NCBI GenBank assembly: GCA_938015875.1
Contig: CALLXE010000034.1
Location: 28,084-92,083 of the forward strand
Length of the DNA: 64,000 nt
Direction: 5' to 3'
Origin: an uncultured Robiginitomaculum sp.
GTDB taxonomy: Bacteria > Pseudomonadota > Alphaproteobacteria > Caulobacterales > Maricaulaceae
Below, piece by piece: positions 29,804 to 40,053 of the stretch. Below the pieces are notes generated by a model, which was not told the DNA's origin, ran no database searches, and saw nothing but the letters and a program-made list of their open reading frames with translations. Position numbers and translations under genes: made by a program. Each line of letters starts with the position of its first letter. The first letter of the stretch is position 1.

Positions 29804-29872
29804 AAAAAAAGTCGCCGACCTTTCTTTTTTCATGGGAGGACAAAAGAAGGGCCGGCGGCTTTATCGCGCTGC
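29804..29872 (-). terminator. Rho-independent terminator (long stem) downstream of the RS-rich gene
   Basis: Minus strand: GCCGGCCCTTCTTTTgtcctcccatgaaAAAAGAAAGGTCGGC... followed by a seven-T tract; near-complete 15-bp stem. Confidence 0.75.
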
Positions 29873-29880
29873 GGCGAAGC

Positions 29881-30624
29881 CTAGTACAGACAGTTCACAA
29901 CGCGCTCACTGCCTTGGATAATATAGGTGCCGTCCCAAGGGTTAGAACACTGCGTAACCTCTACGGTTTCGTAATGGCCGTGGTGACGGGCCTGAACCAA
30001 TATCGGGCGGCACGTCGTTTGACGGGTATAATGGCTGTAAGGGCCAAATGCGGGCTGATAATTGCTATAGCGCGACGGGCTCCAGCGGTAACGGCTATAG
30101 CCGGGGCTGCCAAAACTAAAGCTGATCCCCAGACCGCTTTTGTAATTGGTGCGATGATAACCGGACCGGCTGCGCGATGATGACCACGGGCTTGAATAGC
30201 GTGACGAAGAGTAGCCGCGATACGGGACGTAGCTGCGGCTGCTGCGCGATGAATATCCGCGGCTGCTATAGCTTGGGCGACTGTGCGTCGTTAGCGAGCG
30301 ACTGCTGCGGCTTGAATGACTGCGGTGGTCGCTGCGAGAACGGCTCCGGCTGTCGTGATCATGGGAACCGCGCGAACGGCTGCTGCGATCCCGGTCGCGT
30401 GAACTGCGGCTGTCGGAGCGCTCACTTCTGTCACGGTCTCTGCTGCGAGAGCCGCGGTCCCGACTTTTGTCGCGGTTTTGCGAGGCAGACACTTTATGCA
30501 CTGCGAGATTTATACCGGAGCCGGCGGCGAAGGACGGCGTGGCAAAGGATGCGCCGGCGCCAATCAGCGCGGCTGCGGAAAGGACGCGTAATGCGCCGGA
30601 TAAAGGGGACAATGACGATGTCAT
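29881..30624 (-). CDS. Secreted Ser/Arg-rich low-complexity protein
   Basis: Signal-peptide-like MTSSLSPLSGALRVLSAAALIGAGASFATPSFAA then DRGSRSRDRDRSERSDSRSSRDRDRSSRSRG... and a conserved-looking Cys-containing C-terminus. Confidence 0.75.
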   Translation of the reverse strand: MTSSLSPLSGALRVLSAAALIGAGASFATPSFAAGSGINLAVHKVSASQNRDKSRDRGSRSRDRDRSERSDSRSSRDRDRSSRSRGSHDHDSRSRSRSDHRSHSSRSSRSLTTHSRPSYSSRGYSSRSSRSYVPYRGYSSSRYSSPWSSSRSRSGYHRTNYKSGLGISFSFGSPGYSRYRWSPSRYSNYQPAFGPYSHYTRQTTCRPILVQARHHGHYETVEVTQCSNPWDGTYIIQGSERVVNCLY

Positions 30625-30813
30625 ATCGGGCTCCTGTTTTGGTGTCCTCTCTGTTGTTTGGGGGAGTCAGGAGGACCGGGACTTTCCTTATGACAGGGAA
30701 GGTCTGAAGCCTGACTGAGCCGCGCGTTCATTTTAGGTTAATGCGCGGCTTATCCGGCCAAGCGGGAATTTCATTCATACTTTGTTGGGGTTTTCCGATT
30801 TATGGTTAAGACT

Positions 30814-31200
30814 ATGGCTCAGATTTCACCGGATACCGCGATTAATTTTTCTCATCTTCGTCAATATGTCGGTGACGACATGGCCTTGACGGCGGAAGTG
30901 TTTGGCATGTTCCGCCACCAAACAGAGATGTGGTGCAAAATGCTGCATGCTGAGGCTGATGATGAAACATGGTCGTCGGTGACTCATTCCCTGAAAGGCA
31001 GCGCCAAAGCGGTCGGTGCCTGCGGCTTGGCAGAGGCGTGCGAACTGGCCGAGAATTTAACCGGCGGCGCAGCAGGGAAAACCGCTCGGGTTGTGGCCGT
31101 GCAGGATATTTCAAATTGGATAGAGGCGGTCAATCACCGCATTACGCGCTGGGAATACCGCCAGACCATGACGGGTCTGCGCCAACCGGTCGCTCAATAA
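30814..31200 (+). CDS. Stand-alone Hpt (histidine phosphotransfer) domain protein
   Basis: SVTHSLKGSAKAVGACGLAEACELAE; Hpt signature HSLKGSA. Start at 30814 preferred (track start 30802). Confidence 0.85.
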   Translation: MAQISPDTAINFSHLRQYVGDDMALTAEVFGMFRHQTEMWCKMLHAEADDETWSSVTHSLKGSAKAVGACGLAEACELAENLTGGAAGKTARVVAVQDISNWIEAVNHRITRWEYRQTMTGLRQPVAQ

Positions 31201-31206
31201 AATTGC

Positions 31207-31238
31207 CAAAAAACGCCCCTGACCGAGGTCAGAGGCGC
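31207..31238 (-). terminator. Rho-independent terminator after the peroxiredoxin gene
   Basis: Minus strand: CGCCtCTGACC-TC-GGTCAGgGGCG-TTTTTT. Confidence 0.85.
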
Positions 31239-31262
31239 GATTGTCACAACATTAACGGCGAA

Positions 31263-31805
31263 CTAGCCTTTAATGTACTGAAGCATAGTGTCAGCATCGG
31301 ACACTTCAAACGGGTCAGTCGGGCAGTTATCGCCAAAGTCGGCTTCGATGAAGACTTTCTCGATTTTCTTGTCGTTGACGACCATAGAATAGCGCCAGCT
31401 GCGCTCGCCAAAGCCAAGATTGTCTTTCTTGACCATCATGCCCATACCGCGAGTAAAGTCGCCGGATCCGTCGGGAAGTAAGAAAACATTCTCACGGTTC
31501 TGGGACAGGCCCCACTGATACATAACAAAAGCATCATTGACGGAGATGCAAATAACCTCATCAACGCCTTCTTTTTTGAAGTCTTCATAAAGCGCTTCAT
31601 AGCGCGGAAGATGGGATGTGGAGCAGGTCGGCGTAAACGCGCCGGGCAAAGAGAACACAACGACTTTCTTGCCGGCAAACAAATCATCCGTTGTTACATC
31701 TTTCCAATCAAACGGATTGTCACCGCCTATGGACTCATCGCGAACACGGGTTTTAAAGGTGACGTCCGGGACGTGCGTCGGAAGGTTTGGGGATGTCGTA
31801 GCCAT
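31263..31805 (-). CDS. Prx5-type peroxiredoxin
   Basis: [31 protein letters not shown], peroxidatic Cys motif PGAFTPTCS. Confidence 0.94.
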   Translation of the reverse strand: MATTSPNLPTHVPDVTFKTRVRDESIGGDNPFDWKDVTTDDLFAGKKVVVFSLPGAFTPTCSTSHLPRYEALYEDFKKEGVDEVICISVNDAFVMYQWGLSQNRENVFLLPDGSGDFTRGMGMMVKKDNLGFGERSWRYSMVVNDKKIEKVFIEADFGDNCPTDPFEVSDADTMLQYIKG

Positions 31806-31907
31806 GAATAGTCTCCGTAAAAGTTAAATTGTGTCATACAAATAATCGTGCAGGCGGGCAGGTCAAGGGCTATTTTTAGAATAGTTCTAATCTTAAATTT
31901 CTCAGCG

Positions 31908-32711
31908 CTACATATCCGGGCGGTCGGCGTTTTCATGGTCAAAAGCGCCGGTTTTTAAATATAAAGTGGTTTGATAGAGCGCATCTTTGTCGCGCATCAG
32001 GAAAGGGTGGCTGACGGGCAGGGCAATATGATCGCGCATGCCGGCGAGCTTTGTGTGCTCGACAGACACTTTCCCGTCATTTTCGCCGGGAATATATCGC
32101 GATAAAAACAGGTTGATGGTGTTCGTGCCCGCAATAATACCGACATCAAAATTGGCAGGGCCCAGCGAGACAGGGACGCTGTCTTCGCCGGTGCCGAGCT
32201 GCTCTCCGGCCGGGCCATTAATCAGGTCAAACCCCGGAACATCACCGAGCCTGTCCGTAACTTCGCTGCCCTGATTGGGCGGGCCAAGCATGACAACACG
32301 GCCCAAGCGTTTTATTTGTTTTTCCGCTAAATATTGGCGCAGCAATATTCCGCCAAGGGAATGGGTCACAAAATTGACGGTCGGCGCTGTATCAGGGCAT
32401 TGGCTGAGGGCGACATCAATCGTCGGGGCGGCAAGGGCCTGTATGGTATCACTGCGCGAGTCATAGCCCTGATTAACAACATCATAGCCTTGGCTGCGTA
32501 AATGCCGCTCCAGCTTGCGCATAGAGGCGGGAGAGCGGGTGAGGCCGTGAAGGAGAATAACGCAATCGGCGGCCGGTTTTTCCTGAACAGCGCGCGCCTT
32601 TTCGACCGAATCTTTGGCTACTGACGGCGCAGTAAGCAAAGACGCGATCACCGGAATTGCGGCAAGACGGGCTCGCTTAAGTTCAGATATAAAAACGCCG
32701 GCTGTGGTCAT
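31908..32711 (-). CDS. Alpha/beta hydrolase, PGAP1/lipase-like
   Basis: VILLHGLTRSPASM...VNFVTHSLGGILLRQYL nucleophile elbow THSLGG. Confidence 0.85.
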   Translation of the reverse strand: MTTAGVFISELKRARLAAIPVIASLLTAPSVAKDSVEKARAVQEKPAADCVILLHGLTRSPASMRKLERHLRSQGYDVVNQGYDSRSDTIQALAAPTIDVALSQCPDTAPTVNFVTHSLGGILLRQYLAEKQIKRLGRVVMLGPPNQGSEVTDRLGDVPGFDLINGPAGEQLGTGEDSVPVSLGPANFDVGIIAGTNTINLFLSRYIPGENDGKVSVEHTKLAGMRDHIALPVSHPFLMRDKDALYQTTLYLKTGAFDHENADRPDM

Positions 32712-32777
32712 GAGATAACCATAGCCGGCGCAAGATGAATGTCGCCTTAAATTAAAGTAAGGCGAGGGCTTAAGGGC

Positions 32778-34616
32778 TTAGGCCTTAGACTTCACCCAAT
32801 TGTCGACGCGCATTTCCAAAACATCGAGCGGGACAGGACCGACGGCTAAGACGACATCATGAAATTCACGAATATCAAATTTATTGCCGAGCTTTTGCTT
32901 GGCCGCTTCGCGCAGGTCCAAAATCTTGATCATGCCGATTTTATAGGCGGTCGCCTGCGCCGGCAGGACGATGTAACGCTCAATCGCTTTGCGGCAGTCA
33001 TTTTCTGCGTTCGGTGTATTGGTCACCAGATAGTCAATGGCCTCTTGGCGGGTCCATTTTTTGTCGTGGAGGCCGGTGTCAACCACCAGCCGGGCCGCGC
33101 GCCAAAGCTCCATAGCGAGGCGGCCGAAATCGGAATAGGGATCGCTGTAATAGCCCATTTCTTTGGGCAAATACTCTGAATACAATCCCCAGCCCTCTGT
33201 ATAGGCCGTGTAGCCGCCAAATTTACGAAATTTCGGAACGCCGGTCAGCTCTTGAGATATGGCGAGCTGCATATGGTGACCGGGAATGCCTTCATGATAG
33301 GCCAAGGCTTCCATTTGATAGATCGGCATGTCTTTCATGGTGTAAAGATTGGCGTAGTAAATGCCGGGGCGTGAACCATCCGGAGCCGGGCGATTATAAA
33401 ACGCTTTACCGGCGGTTTTTTCGCGGAACGGCTCAACGGCTTTGACAATCATGTCAGCCTTTGGCTTTTTGATAAAGACGCTGTCTAAATCGCCTTTCAT
33501 AACATCGATAAGCTTTGTGGCTTCGGCAAGATAAGCCGCTTTGCCTTGCTCTGTATCCGGATAGTAAAATTTTCCGTCCGGATCATCGCGCATATAGGCG
33601 AAGAACTCCTGCAAATCGCCGGCAAACCCGACAGTGTTCATAATCGCACGCATTTCCTTATGGATACGCGCGACTTCGGACAGACCCAAATCGTGAATCT
33701 CGGTCGCGGTCATATCCGTTGTCGTAATTTTCTTAAGGCGGTAGGCGTAAAATGCGTCCCCATCCGGCAGGCGCCAGACGCCGTCATCGGTTCCGGCCGT
33801 TTTGGATTGCTGACGCAGAGCCTTTTCCAGATTTGCATAGGCCGGTTTAAAGCTTTTCTTGAGGGCCCGCGTGGCCCGGGCGCGAAGCTTTTTCTTCTGC
33901 ACCGGGGAAATGTCCAGCTTTTCTGTTTTGGCTTTAAAGTCAGCGGCCAAAGCGGAATCTTCACCATCTTCAAACGGGGCGCCTTTGGTCAGGTTGCCGA
34001 TATCATCAAGCAAAAGATCATAAACAAATTTCGGCGGCTGCACGCCGGCCTCGGCGTTACGGTTTGAGGCATCAATGACCTGTTGCATATAGGCCGGCAC
34101 GCCTTCTATGCGTGATATATAAGCTTCGGCTTCCGCTACGGACGTAATAGTGTGCTGGTTAATTAAAAGCGCCGGCGTTCCGGAATGGGCGCCGAACATT
34201 TGGTTGAACGGGTAGGAATAATTGCGCCATTTATAGTCTTCGATATCTTCAAGCAAAGTAGCTTCCATCAGCCGATAAGAAACGGCTTCATTTTCGCCCA
34301 CAACGCTCGGGTCAAATTTTGCGCGCAGTTCAGCCAGCGTGTCTTTCGCGATTTGAAGTTCCTTTGCAGCGTTTGCTTCGCTGACCTCATCCCAGCGTCC
34401 ATAGTCATCGGTTCTGATACCCAGATAAGTCTGCGAAATCGGAGAGCGCATAACGGCGGCGTTAAACGTGTCGTCCAGCCATGTATTCAGGGCAGTATTA
34501 TTGGCGGCGAGCGTTTCTGCCGATAAAGACGGACGCGGATCCGAAGTGGCCCGATCTGCGGGCTGGCAAGCCGCGAGCATGATGGCCGAAGCAGAGAGGA
34601 TGAGAAGTTTGCGCAT
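32778..34616 (-). CDS. DUF885-family lipoprotein (putative M32-like metallohydrolase)
   Basis: Lipobox MLAACQPA; MEALAYHEGIPGHHMQLAISQEL HExxxHH-type motif typical of DUF885. Confidence 0.9.
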   Translation of the reverse strand: MRKLLILSASAIMLAACQPADRATSDPRPSLSAETLAANNTALNTWLDDTFNAAVMRSPISQTYLGIRTDDYGRWDEVSEANAAKELQIAKDTLAELRAKFDPSVVGENEAVSYRLMEATLLEDIEDYKWRNYSYPFNQMFGAHSGTPALLINQHTITSVAEAEAYISRIEGVPAYMQQVIDASNRNAEAGVQPPKFVYDLLLDDIGNLTKGAPFEDGEDSALAADFKAKTEKLDISPVQKKKLRARATRALKKSFKPAYANLEKALRQQSKTAGTDDGVWRLPDGDAFYAYRLKKITTTDMTATEIHDLGLSEVARIHKEMRAIMNTVGFAGDLQEFFAYMRDDPDGKFYYPDTEQGKAAYLAEATKLIDVMKGDLDSVFIKKPKADMIVKAVEPFREKTAGKAFYNRPAPDGSRPGIYYANLYTMKDMPIYQMEALAYHEGIPGHHMQLAISQELTGVPKFRKFGGYTAYTEGWGLYSEYLPKEMGYYSDPYSDFGRLAMELWRAARLVVDTGLHDKKWTRQEAIDYLVTNTPNAENDCRKAIERYIVLPAQATAYKIGMIKILDLREAAKQKLGNKFDIREFHDVVLAVGPVPLDVLEMRVDNWVKSKA

Positions 34617-34706
34617 GAATATTCCTTATAAATTTTTACGTATTCTAATGGGCGAGGCCGGCGGCGTCACGGGGGTAATTCGTCACAATTTCGTAATTTT
34701 TTTCAA

Positions 34707-34736
34707 TAAAAAACCCCGCACGGGGCGGGGCTTTTT
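34707..34736 (-). terminator. Rho-independent terminator downstream of the outer-membrane porin gene
   Basis: CCCCGC-CCCGT-GCGGGG-TTTTTT on the minus strand. Confidence 0.8.
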
Positions 34737-34767
34737 GATGTGTTGCGCGCAAAGTTCAGGCGGAAGT

Positions 34768-36435
34768 CTAGAACCGGGCTTTAAAGCCGATGTTCAGGCC
34801 GTGGGCTTCGGTTTCCTGATTGGAGACTTGCTGCGGTGCGACGAACGGAATGAAGCCTTTATTATAGACATATTCCGCGCCAAAATCGATGTACTCATTA
34901 AAGCTGTGCTCAATGCCCAGAACGTGCTGCTGGTTTTTACCGAAAGTCACATCTTGGCCCATCATGCCCGTGCCGACATAATCTTCATCGGAAATATTAC
35001 CCCAGGTTCCGACGGCTGAAAATGCGGTGCGTCCGCCAAAGGCGCGCGGCTTGTACCGCATTTGCGCGACAGTTACGGCGAGTTTTTCATCAAAGTCCTC
35101 ATATCCGGCGACGATATTGCCGTCGACGTCTTGCGGGATAGCCGCGGCCCATGGCTCGAAGGTCGAGGTGTATTCAAGCATGGCGTCAAAAACGTCTGAG
35201 TTATATTCTACGAAAGCGGACGCCGCGCTGTTGCGATATTCAATAAAGTTCGCCGGTGGCGTCCCGTTTTGAATGCCCGCAAATGTATGCGCAGTGAAGT
35301 TATTCCGATAGATTGTATCGTGCAGATAGCTTGTCCCGAAGGTCAGCGCGCCGCCATTTCCGAACAAAAACTCTTTTTCAATACTGGCCGCGTAATTGCC
35401 GATATTATTTTCCTCGCCGGCAAATGCCGTGCGCAATTGTCGGCCGGCGCTGAAAGCAGAGCCTGTGATTTTCAACCCGTTTTTATAATAACCGAGTTCC
35501 AGTACCGGTTGATCACTTTGCGCCCAGAAATAATGTTGCGCTTCTGTATGTGTAAAGGGATTGTAGCCGTCAAAATTACCAAAATCGATCGTTTTGCGAC
35601 CAAACGCAGCATAGAACGGCGTTTTGTCCAAATTACCGAAGGTGACGAAGGCTTTGCGAAGCTGCAACTCATCCTGCTCCCCTTTATATTCTGTTTCGGA
35701 ATATTCAGGCTGCAGATAAATTGTCGTCCAATCACCAAACGTACCGGTGATTGCGAGCGCTGCATTATTGATCGCAAAAATGCCGGATTCGGTATCTGTG
35801 CGGTTTGTAAAGTTAGGGAAGCGTGACAGGATTGGGAATTGCCCAGGCTCTTCTGACCTTTGATACATGAAACCGCCTTTGATGCCTGCGCCCAAATAGA
35901 GTGAGTTCGGGGCGAGGACACCGTTGCGGCGATGCTGCAACAGGGTGACGGCTTTGCCGGTCGTGTTTTCCTGCCAATCCAGCATGCGGTCCGTATGGGC
36001 AGCCGATGTGCGCACATTCAGGCCGCCGACATCGTAGCTGTTACCCGCATATTGACGGCGGTCAGAGCGCGGTTGCACCGGGCCGGCGACGTGGCGGGCG
36101 TTTGAGCGTCCGCGAAGACCAAACATCGAAAAGCGCGGCTTTGCGGCCGGCGAAATCTCAGTTGTATGCCCGTAAGGCATGTAAACAGGCTGCGTGTTGG
36201 CGTAAGCAGGGGCGGGAGCCGGCAAGCAGCAACCCATCTCTCCGCTCAGTTGCGATTGCTGCGCGATATAATAAGAGCGCGGCGGAACCGTGCTGCCGGA
36301 CGGAGCGGCATATTGCGGCGCGTTCCATGCCCCGCGAAGCGGCAAGGCATTGTGATCGGCCATTACAGGTACAGCGACCATTAAAGTCGCGCTCGTGCCC
36401 AGCAGGCACAGCTTGGTTGTTGTCAGACGTGTCAT
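34768..36435 (-). CDS. LbtU-like outer-membrane beta-barrel protein
   Basis: Signal peptide then barrel-like repeats ending in ...HGLNIGFKARF (C-terminal aromatic). LbtU/DUF3573-type features recalled, not searched. Confidence 0.6.
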   Translation of the reverse strand: MTRLTTTKLCLLGTSATLMVAVPVMADHNALPLRGAWNAPQYAAPSGSTVPPRSYYIAQQSQLSGEMGCCLPAPAPAYANTQPVYMPYGHTTEISPAAKPRFSMFGLRGRSNARHVAGPVQPRSDRRQYAGNSYDVGGLNVRTSAAHTDRMLDWQENTTGKAVTLLQHRRNGVLAPNSLYLGAGIKGGFMYQRSEEPGQFPILSRFPNFTNRTDTESGIFAINNAALAITGTFGDWTTIYLQPEYSETEYKGEQDELQLRKAFVTFGNLDKTPFYAAFGRKTIDFGNFDGYNPFTHTEAQHYFWAQSDQPVLELGYYKNGLKITGSAFSAGRQLRTAFAGEENNIGNYAASIEKEFLFGNGGALTFGTSYLHDTIYRNNFTAHTFAGIQNGTPPANFIEYRNSAASAFVEYNSDVFDAMLEYTSTFEPWAAAIPQDVDGNIVAGYEDFDEKLAVTVAQMRYKPRAFGGRTAFSAVGTWGNISDEDYVGTGMMGQDVTFGKNQQHVLGIEHSFNEYIDFGAEYVYNKGFIPFVAPQQVSNQETEAHGLNIGFKARF

Positions 36436-36596
36436 AGTGTTATCCCACCCGGCCTTGTTCGAACTTATGTTCTGTAACGCAGCCTATTTCCATTCAGCGG
36501 GGTTTATGGCACAGGAGGGTTGAATTTTTATTAATCGGAAAATCTGTGAGCGGCTTTGCCTTTTGGCGCGCCGCTTAACGCTTTTCTCTGCTGATT

Positions 36597-39107
36597 TTGA
36601 TACGCTGCCATATGCCCGATACGATTCGCCCAATGCTCGATGACAAAGCCTATGACAGCCCAGGCGCGGCTGCGTCGGGGCGAAGCCGGCTGTGGCTGTG
36701 GCTGAGCGCGATTATCGCTCTGGGGGCCGGGGTAACGGCAGCAATTAACGCAGCAACTTTGGGCTGGCCGGCATTTTTGCTTTTGGCCGGTATTGCAGTC
36801 ATAGCGTTAATGACCATTTTTGCGCTCGTTATCGGACGCCCTATGACTGAAAACCGCGACACCGAATTGCCGCTCTCCTCAATCATTACCGCCGCATTTG
36901 ACAGGTTGACAGAACCGTCGCTGATTACCCGGGACGGCAAGCCGATCTACGCCAATGCCGCTTATTTCGAGCTGGCAGAGCGTATGGGCGCGCAGGGCCT
37001 GTCACAAAGTCCACCGAGTATTGATCGCATTTTCGGCACGAAAGTGAAGTCTGCCTCTGCCATTATATTTCGCCTGCATCATACCCGTCATTCAGGCGAG
37101 CGCGCCGAAGAATATGTTGAAACGCTGGACGGTGCGGGCAATCTTATCCGGTTTCGGGTGCGCGTCAGCGGGACGGAGCAGGGGCTGTTATGGCAAGTCA
37201 AGGACATGTCCGCCGGCGGCCAAGAAGCCATTGACGCGCTGATACAGGCGCCTGTGGGCCTTTTTTCCGTAACGCCGGACGGCAAAGTCCTGGCGATGAA
37301 CAGCGTGATGCGGCGCTGGATCGGTCTGCCGGAGACAGGCAGGGCCGATAAGATGTCAGAATTTATTGAAAATCCTGACAGCCTTCTGCAAAGCCCGCAA
37401 ACCCCCGGCCGTATTGTGCGCAATGATGCGCGCCTGATTACCCAAAAAGGTATTGTTACCCCGGCGGTTATGACCGGAACATGGCAAGCGCTTGATAACG
37501 GCGATATTTTCGCCAGCGTCGCCATTTACGGCCATTCCGGAACTCTCGCAATGCCGCGCGCAACCGCGCCTGACGCCGTTGATCAGGCTGCGGCCAAAGT
37601 CTCAGGAGCCAAGGTTTCCGGCGATACGCACGGCGCTGCGCCGTTTGGGATTGCCCGTCTGGACTCGCTGGATTTGGAAAAGGCGGTTATTTTAGAGGCC
37701 AATGCGGCCCTGGTCGGAATGAGCAGCGGCCACGTACAAACCGGCGACCGGTTTGCGTCATTATTTACGCCCGGGGACTCGGCAGACAACCTGTTGCAAG
37801 CCGATGTGACTGATCGCTCCGTCCCGTTTGATGTCATTTTGGCCGGTGATGAAGCTTTGCCTGTCAATGTTTATATCAGTGAAGACGAGATTGGCTGTGT
37901 GGCGTATCTGATCGATACCAGCGCCCGCAAAGACTTGGAAAACCAGCTGTTCCAATCTCAAAAAATGCAAGCTATCGGTCAATTTGCCGGCGGCGTGGCC
38001 CATGATTTTAATAATCTTTTGTCGGTGATCCGCCTGAATACGGATGAGCTTTTAGGCCGGCATCCCGTCGGCGATCCGTCTTATGGTGAGCTGCTTAAGA
38101 TCAATACGACGGTGACCCGGGCTGCCGCTTTGGTGAAAAAGCTTTTGCAGTTCTCCCGCAAAGAAACCCAACGCACACAGGTCTTGGGCGTGACTGATAC
38201 TTTGTCTGATCTGACGATTTTGCTGCAGCAAGTTCTCACGGACCGAGTCAAGCTTGACGTTATTCATGGCCGCGATTTACCGGCTATAATGGTCGATGAG
38301 AGCCAGTTGGAAACAGCGATGATGAACCTGATCGTCAATGCGCGCGACGCTATGGCGGAGCAGGGCGGCGGAGAGATTACTATCCGAACCGCCATCGCAA
38401 CGGCGGACGAGTTGCGCGCGCGCGGCTCGGAAAACCTGAAAGCGGAAAAGTTTGTGCGCATTGCCGTCACGGATACCGGCACCGGCATGGATCAGGCGAC
38501 ACAGGACAAAATCTTTGAGCCGTTCTTTACCACCAAAGAAGTCGGCAAAGGCACAGGCCTCGGCTTGGCCACAGTTTATGGGATTATGCAGCAATCCGGC
38601 GGGCATCTGGCGGTGGAGAGCAAGCTTGGCGCGGGAACGACATTCTATCTTTACTTGCCGGCGACGGATGAGACACCGGACAGTCAAACGCCGGCCGCGA
38701 AAATCGCCCGCGCGGCTCCGGCCAAGCCGTCAGATTTGGCAGGACAAGGCACTATCCTCTTTGTCGAAGACGAGACAGATGTGCGCGATATTGCTGCCAA
38801 GACGCTGCGCAAGCGGGGCTATACGGTTATTGAGGCTGCGGACGGCGAAGAAGCTTATGAAATCCTTCAAGAAGGCGAGCATAAGTTTGACCTGATGGTA
38901 TCTGATGTGGTGATGCCGGGCATGGACGGGCCGACCCTCCTTAAAAAAGGCCGGCATTTATTGGGGGATGCGCGGATCGTATTTATCTCAGGCTATGCCC
39001 AGGAAGAGTTCTCAGACATACTCTCCGAAGAAAAAGACCTGACATTTCTGCCTAAGCCTTTCACGCTCTTGCAACTCGCGCAGCGGGTCAAACAGGAACT
39101 GTCTTAG
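36597..39107 (+). CDS. cckA: Hybrid sensor histidine kinase/response regulator CckA
   Basis: Two N-terminal TMs, PAS-like region, FAGGVAHDFNNLLSVIRLNTDELL H-box, GTGLGLATVYGIMQQSGG, receiver domain ILFVEDETDVRDIAAKTLRKRGY...SDVVMPGMDGPTL. Confidence 0.9.
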   Translation: MIRCHMPDTIRPMLDDKAYDSPGAAASGRSRLWLWLSAIIALGAGVTAAINAATLGWPAFLLLAGIAVIALMTIFALVIGRPMTENRDTELPLSSIITAAFDRLTEPSLITRDGKPIYANAAYFELAERMGAQGLSQSPPSIDRIFGTKVKSASAIIFRLHHTRHSGERAEEYVETLDGAGNLIRFRVRVSGTEQGLLWQVKDMSAGGQEAIDALIQAPVGLFSVTPDGKVLAMNSVMRRWIGLPETGRADKMSEFIENPDSLLQSPQTPGRIVRNDARLITQKGIVTPAVMTGTWQALDNGDIFASVAIYGHSGTLAMPRATAPDAVDQAAAKVSGAKVSGDTHGAAPFGIARLDSLDLEKAVILEANAALVGMSSGHVQTGDRFASLFTPGDSADNLLQADVTDRSVPFDVILAGDEALPVNVYISEDEIGCVAYLIDTSARKDLENQLFQSQKMQAIGQFAGGVAHDFNNLLSVIRLNTDELLGRHPVGDPSYGELLKINTTVTRAAALVKKLLQFSRKETQRTQVLGVTDTLSDLTILLQQVLTDRVKLDVIHGRDLPAIMVDESQLETAMMNLIVNARDAMAEQGGGEITIRTAIATADELRARGSENLKAEKFVRIAVTDTGTGMDQATQDKIFEPFFTTKEVGKGTGLGLATVYGIMQQSGGHLAVESKLGAGTTFYLYLPATDETPDSQTPAAKIARAAPAKPSDLAGQGTILFVEDETDVRDIAAKTLRKRGYTVIEAADGEEAYEILQEGEHKFDLMVSDVVMPGMDGPTLLKKGRHLLGDARIVFISGYAQEEFSDILSEEKDLTFLPKPFTLLQLAQRVKQELS

Positions 39108-39850
39108 AACGGAACCTGCTTTCCCGCGTAATCAAACAGATTTCCGCTGTCATCCGGGGTCAGGCCATCCAATACTTTGGTCATTGCAGCCGTGGAATAC
39201 TCCGGCGTGAACAGTTTACCTTCGGGGACATTACCCTGAAACGGCGCCGATAAAGATGTATCCACCGTACCCGGATGCAGGCCGGCGATAATGCTTTGGT
39301 CAAAGCGGCGGCCATGTTCAATGGCGAGGGTTTTCAGTACCATATTAAGCGCTGCTTTCGAGGCGCGGTAAGCGTACCATCCGCCCATACGGTTATCTGA
39401 AATACTGCCCACGCGCGCGGAGAGGGCCGCAAAGACCGTTTTGCGGTCACGGTGCAAGAGAGGCAGCAAATATTTTGCGCTCATGGCCGGACCTGCTGTG
39501 TTTACGGCAAAGGATTTGGCGAAGGCGTCCAAATTCAGCGCCCGCATGTTTTTCTCCGGCGCAATGCCTTCGCCCTGCAAAAGCCCTGTTGCGATGATGA
39601 CGACATCAAATTTACCGGTTTCGCGCAGAACTTCTGCGCCGGCTTTGACATTTTCTTCATCGGTAAAATCATAGGTCAGGGACTTAATCTTCGGCCCGCG
39701 CGGGCCGGTGCCTTGGCGCGACAGGGCGTAGATTTCTTTGACCTGATCACTGCCGGAAAAGTGTTCGATGAAGCTCGCGCCGATACCGCCGGACGCGCCG
39801 ACGACAACAATCCGCAGGTCATTTCCGAATGAAGGGAGAGGCTTGCTCAT
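39104..39850 (-). CDS. SDR-family oxidoreductase (C-factor-like)
   Basis: [20 protein letters not shown]...[21 protein letters not shown]. Confidence 0.9.
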   Translation of the reverse strand: MSKPLPSFGNDLRIVVVGASGGIGASFIEHFSGSDQVKEIYALSRQGTGPRGPKIKSLTYDFTDEENVKAGAEVLRETGKFDVVIIATGLLQGEGIAPEKNMRALNLDAFAKSFAVNTAGPAMSAKYLLPLLHRDRKTVFAALSARVGSISDNRMGGWYAYRASKAALNMVLKTLAIEHGRRFDQSIIAGLHPGTVDTSLSAPFQGNVPEGKLFTPEYSTAAMTKVLDGLTPDDSGNLFDYAGKQVPF

Positions 39851-39987
39851 GACGTTGTCTTTTCTTTTTTGCATCGCACAGAGCAATATTTGACATTATC
39901 CCAATCCCGTTCCCATTTTTTGCGCCACGTAAAGGGACGTTTGCAGGCGAGGCATATCTTGCTCGGGAGATTTTGCTTTTTGTGCAT
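39847..39987 (-). CDS. DUF2256 protein
   Basis: [43 protein letters not shown]: CxxC...CxxxC with WRKKW..WD..KYCS. Confidence 0.9.
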   Translation of the reverse strand: MHKKQNLPSKICLACKRPFTWRKKWERDWDNVKYCSVRCKKEKTTS

Positions 39988-40053
39988 TATTCTATTACGA
40001 AGCGGCAAGCGTTTTAGTTGCAACTGTTTGCGCATCCGCTGCGTAAAAACCTC

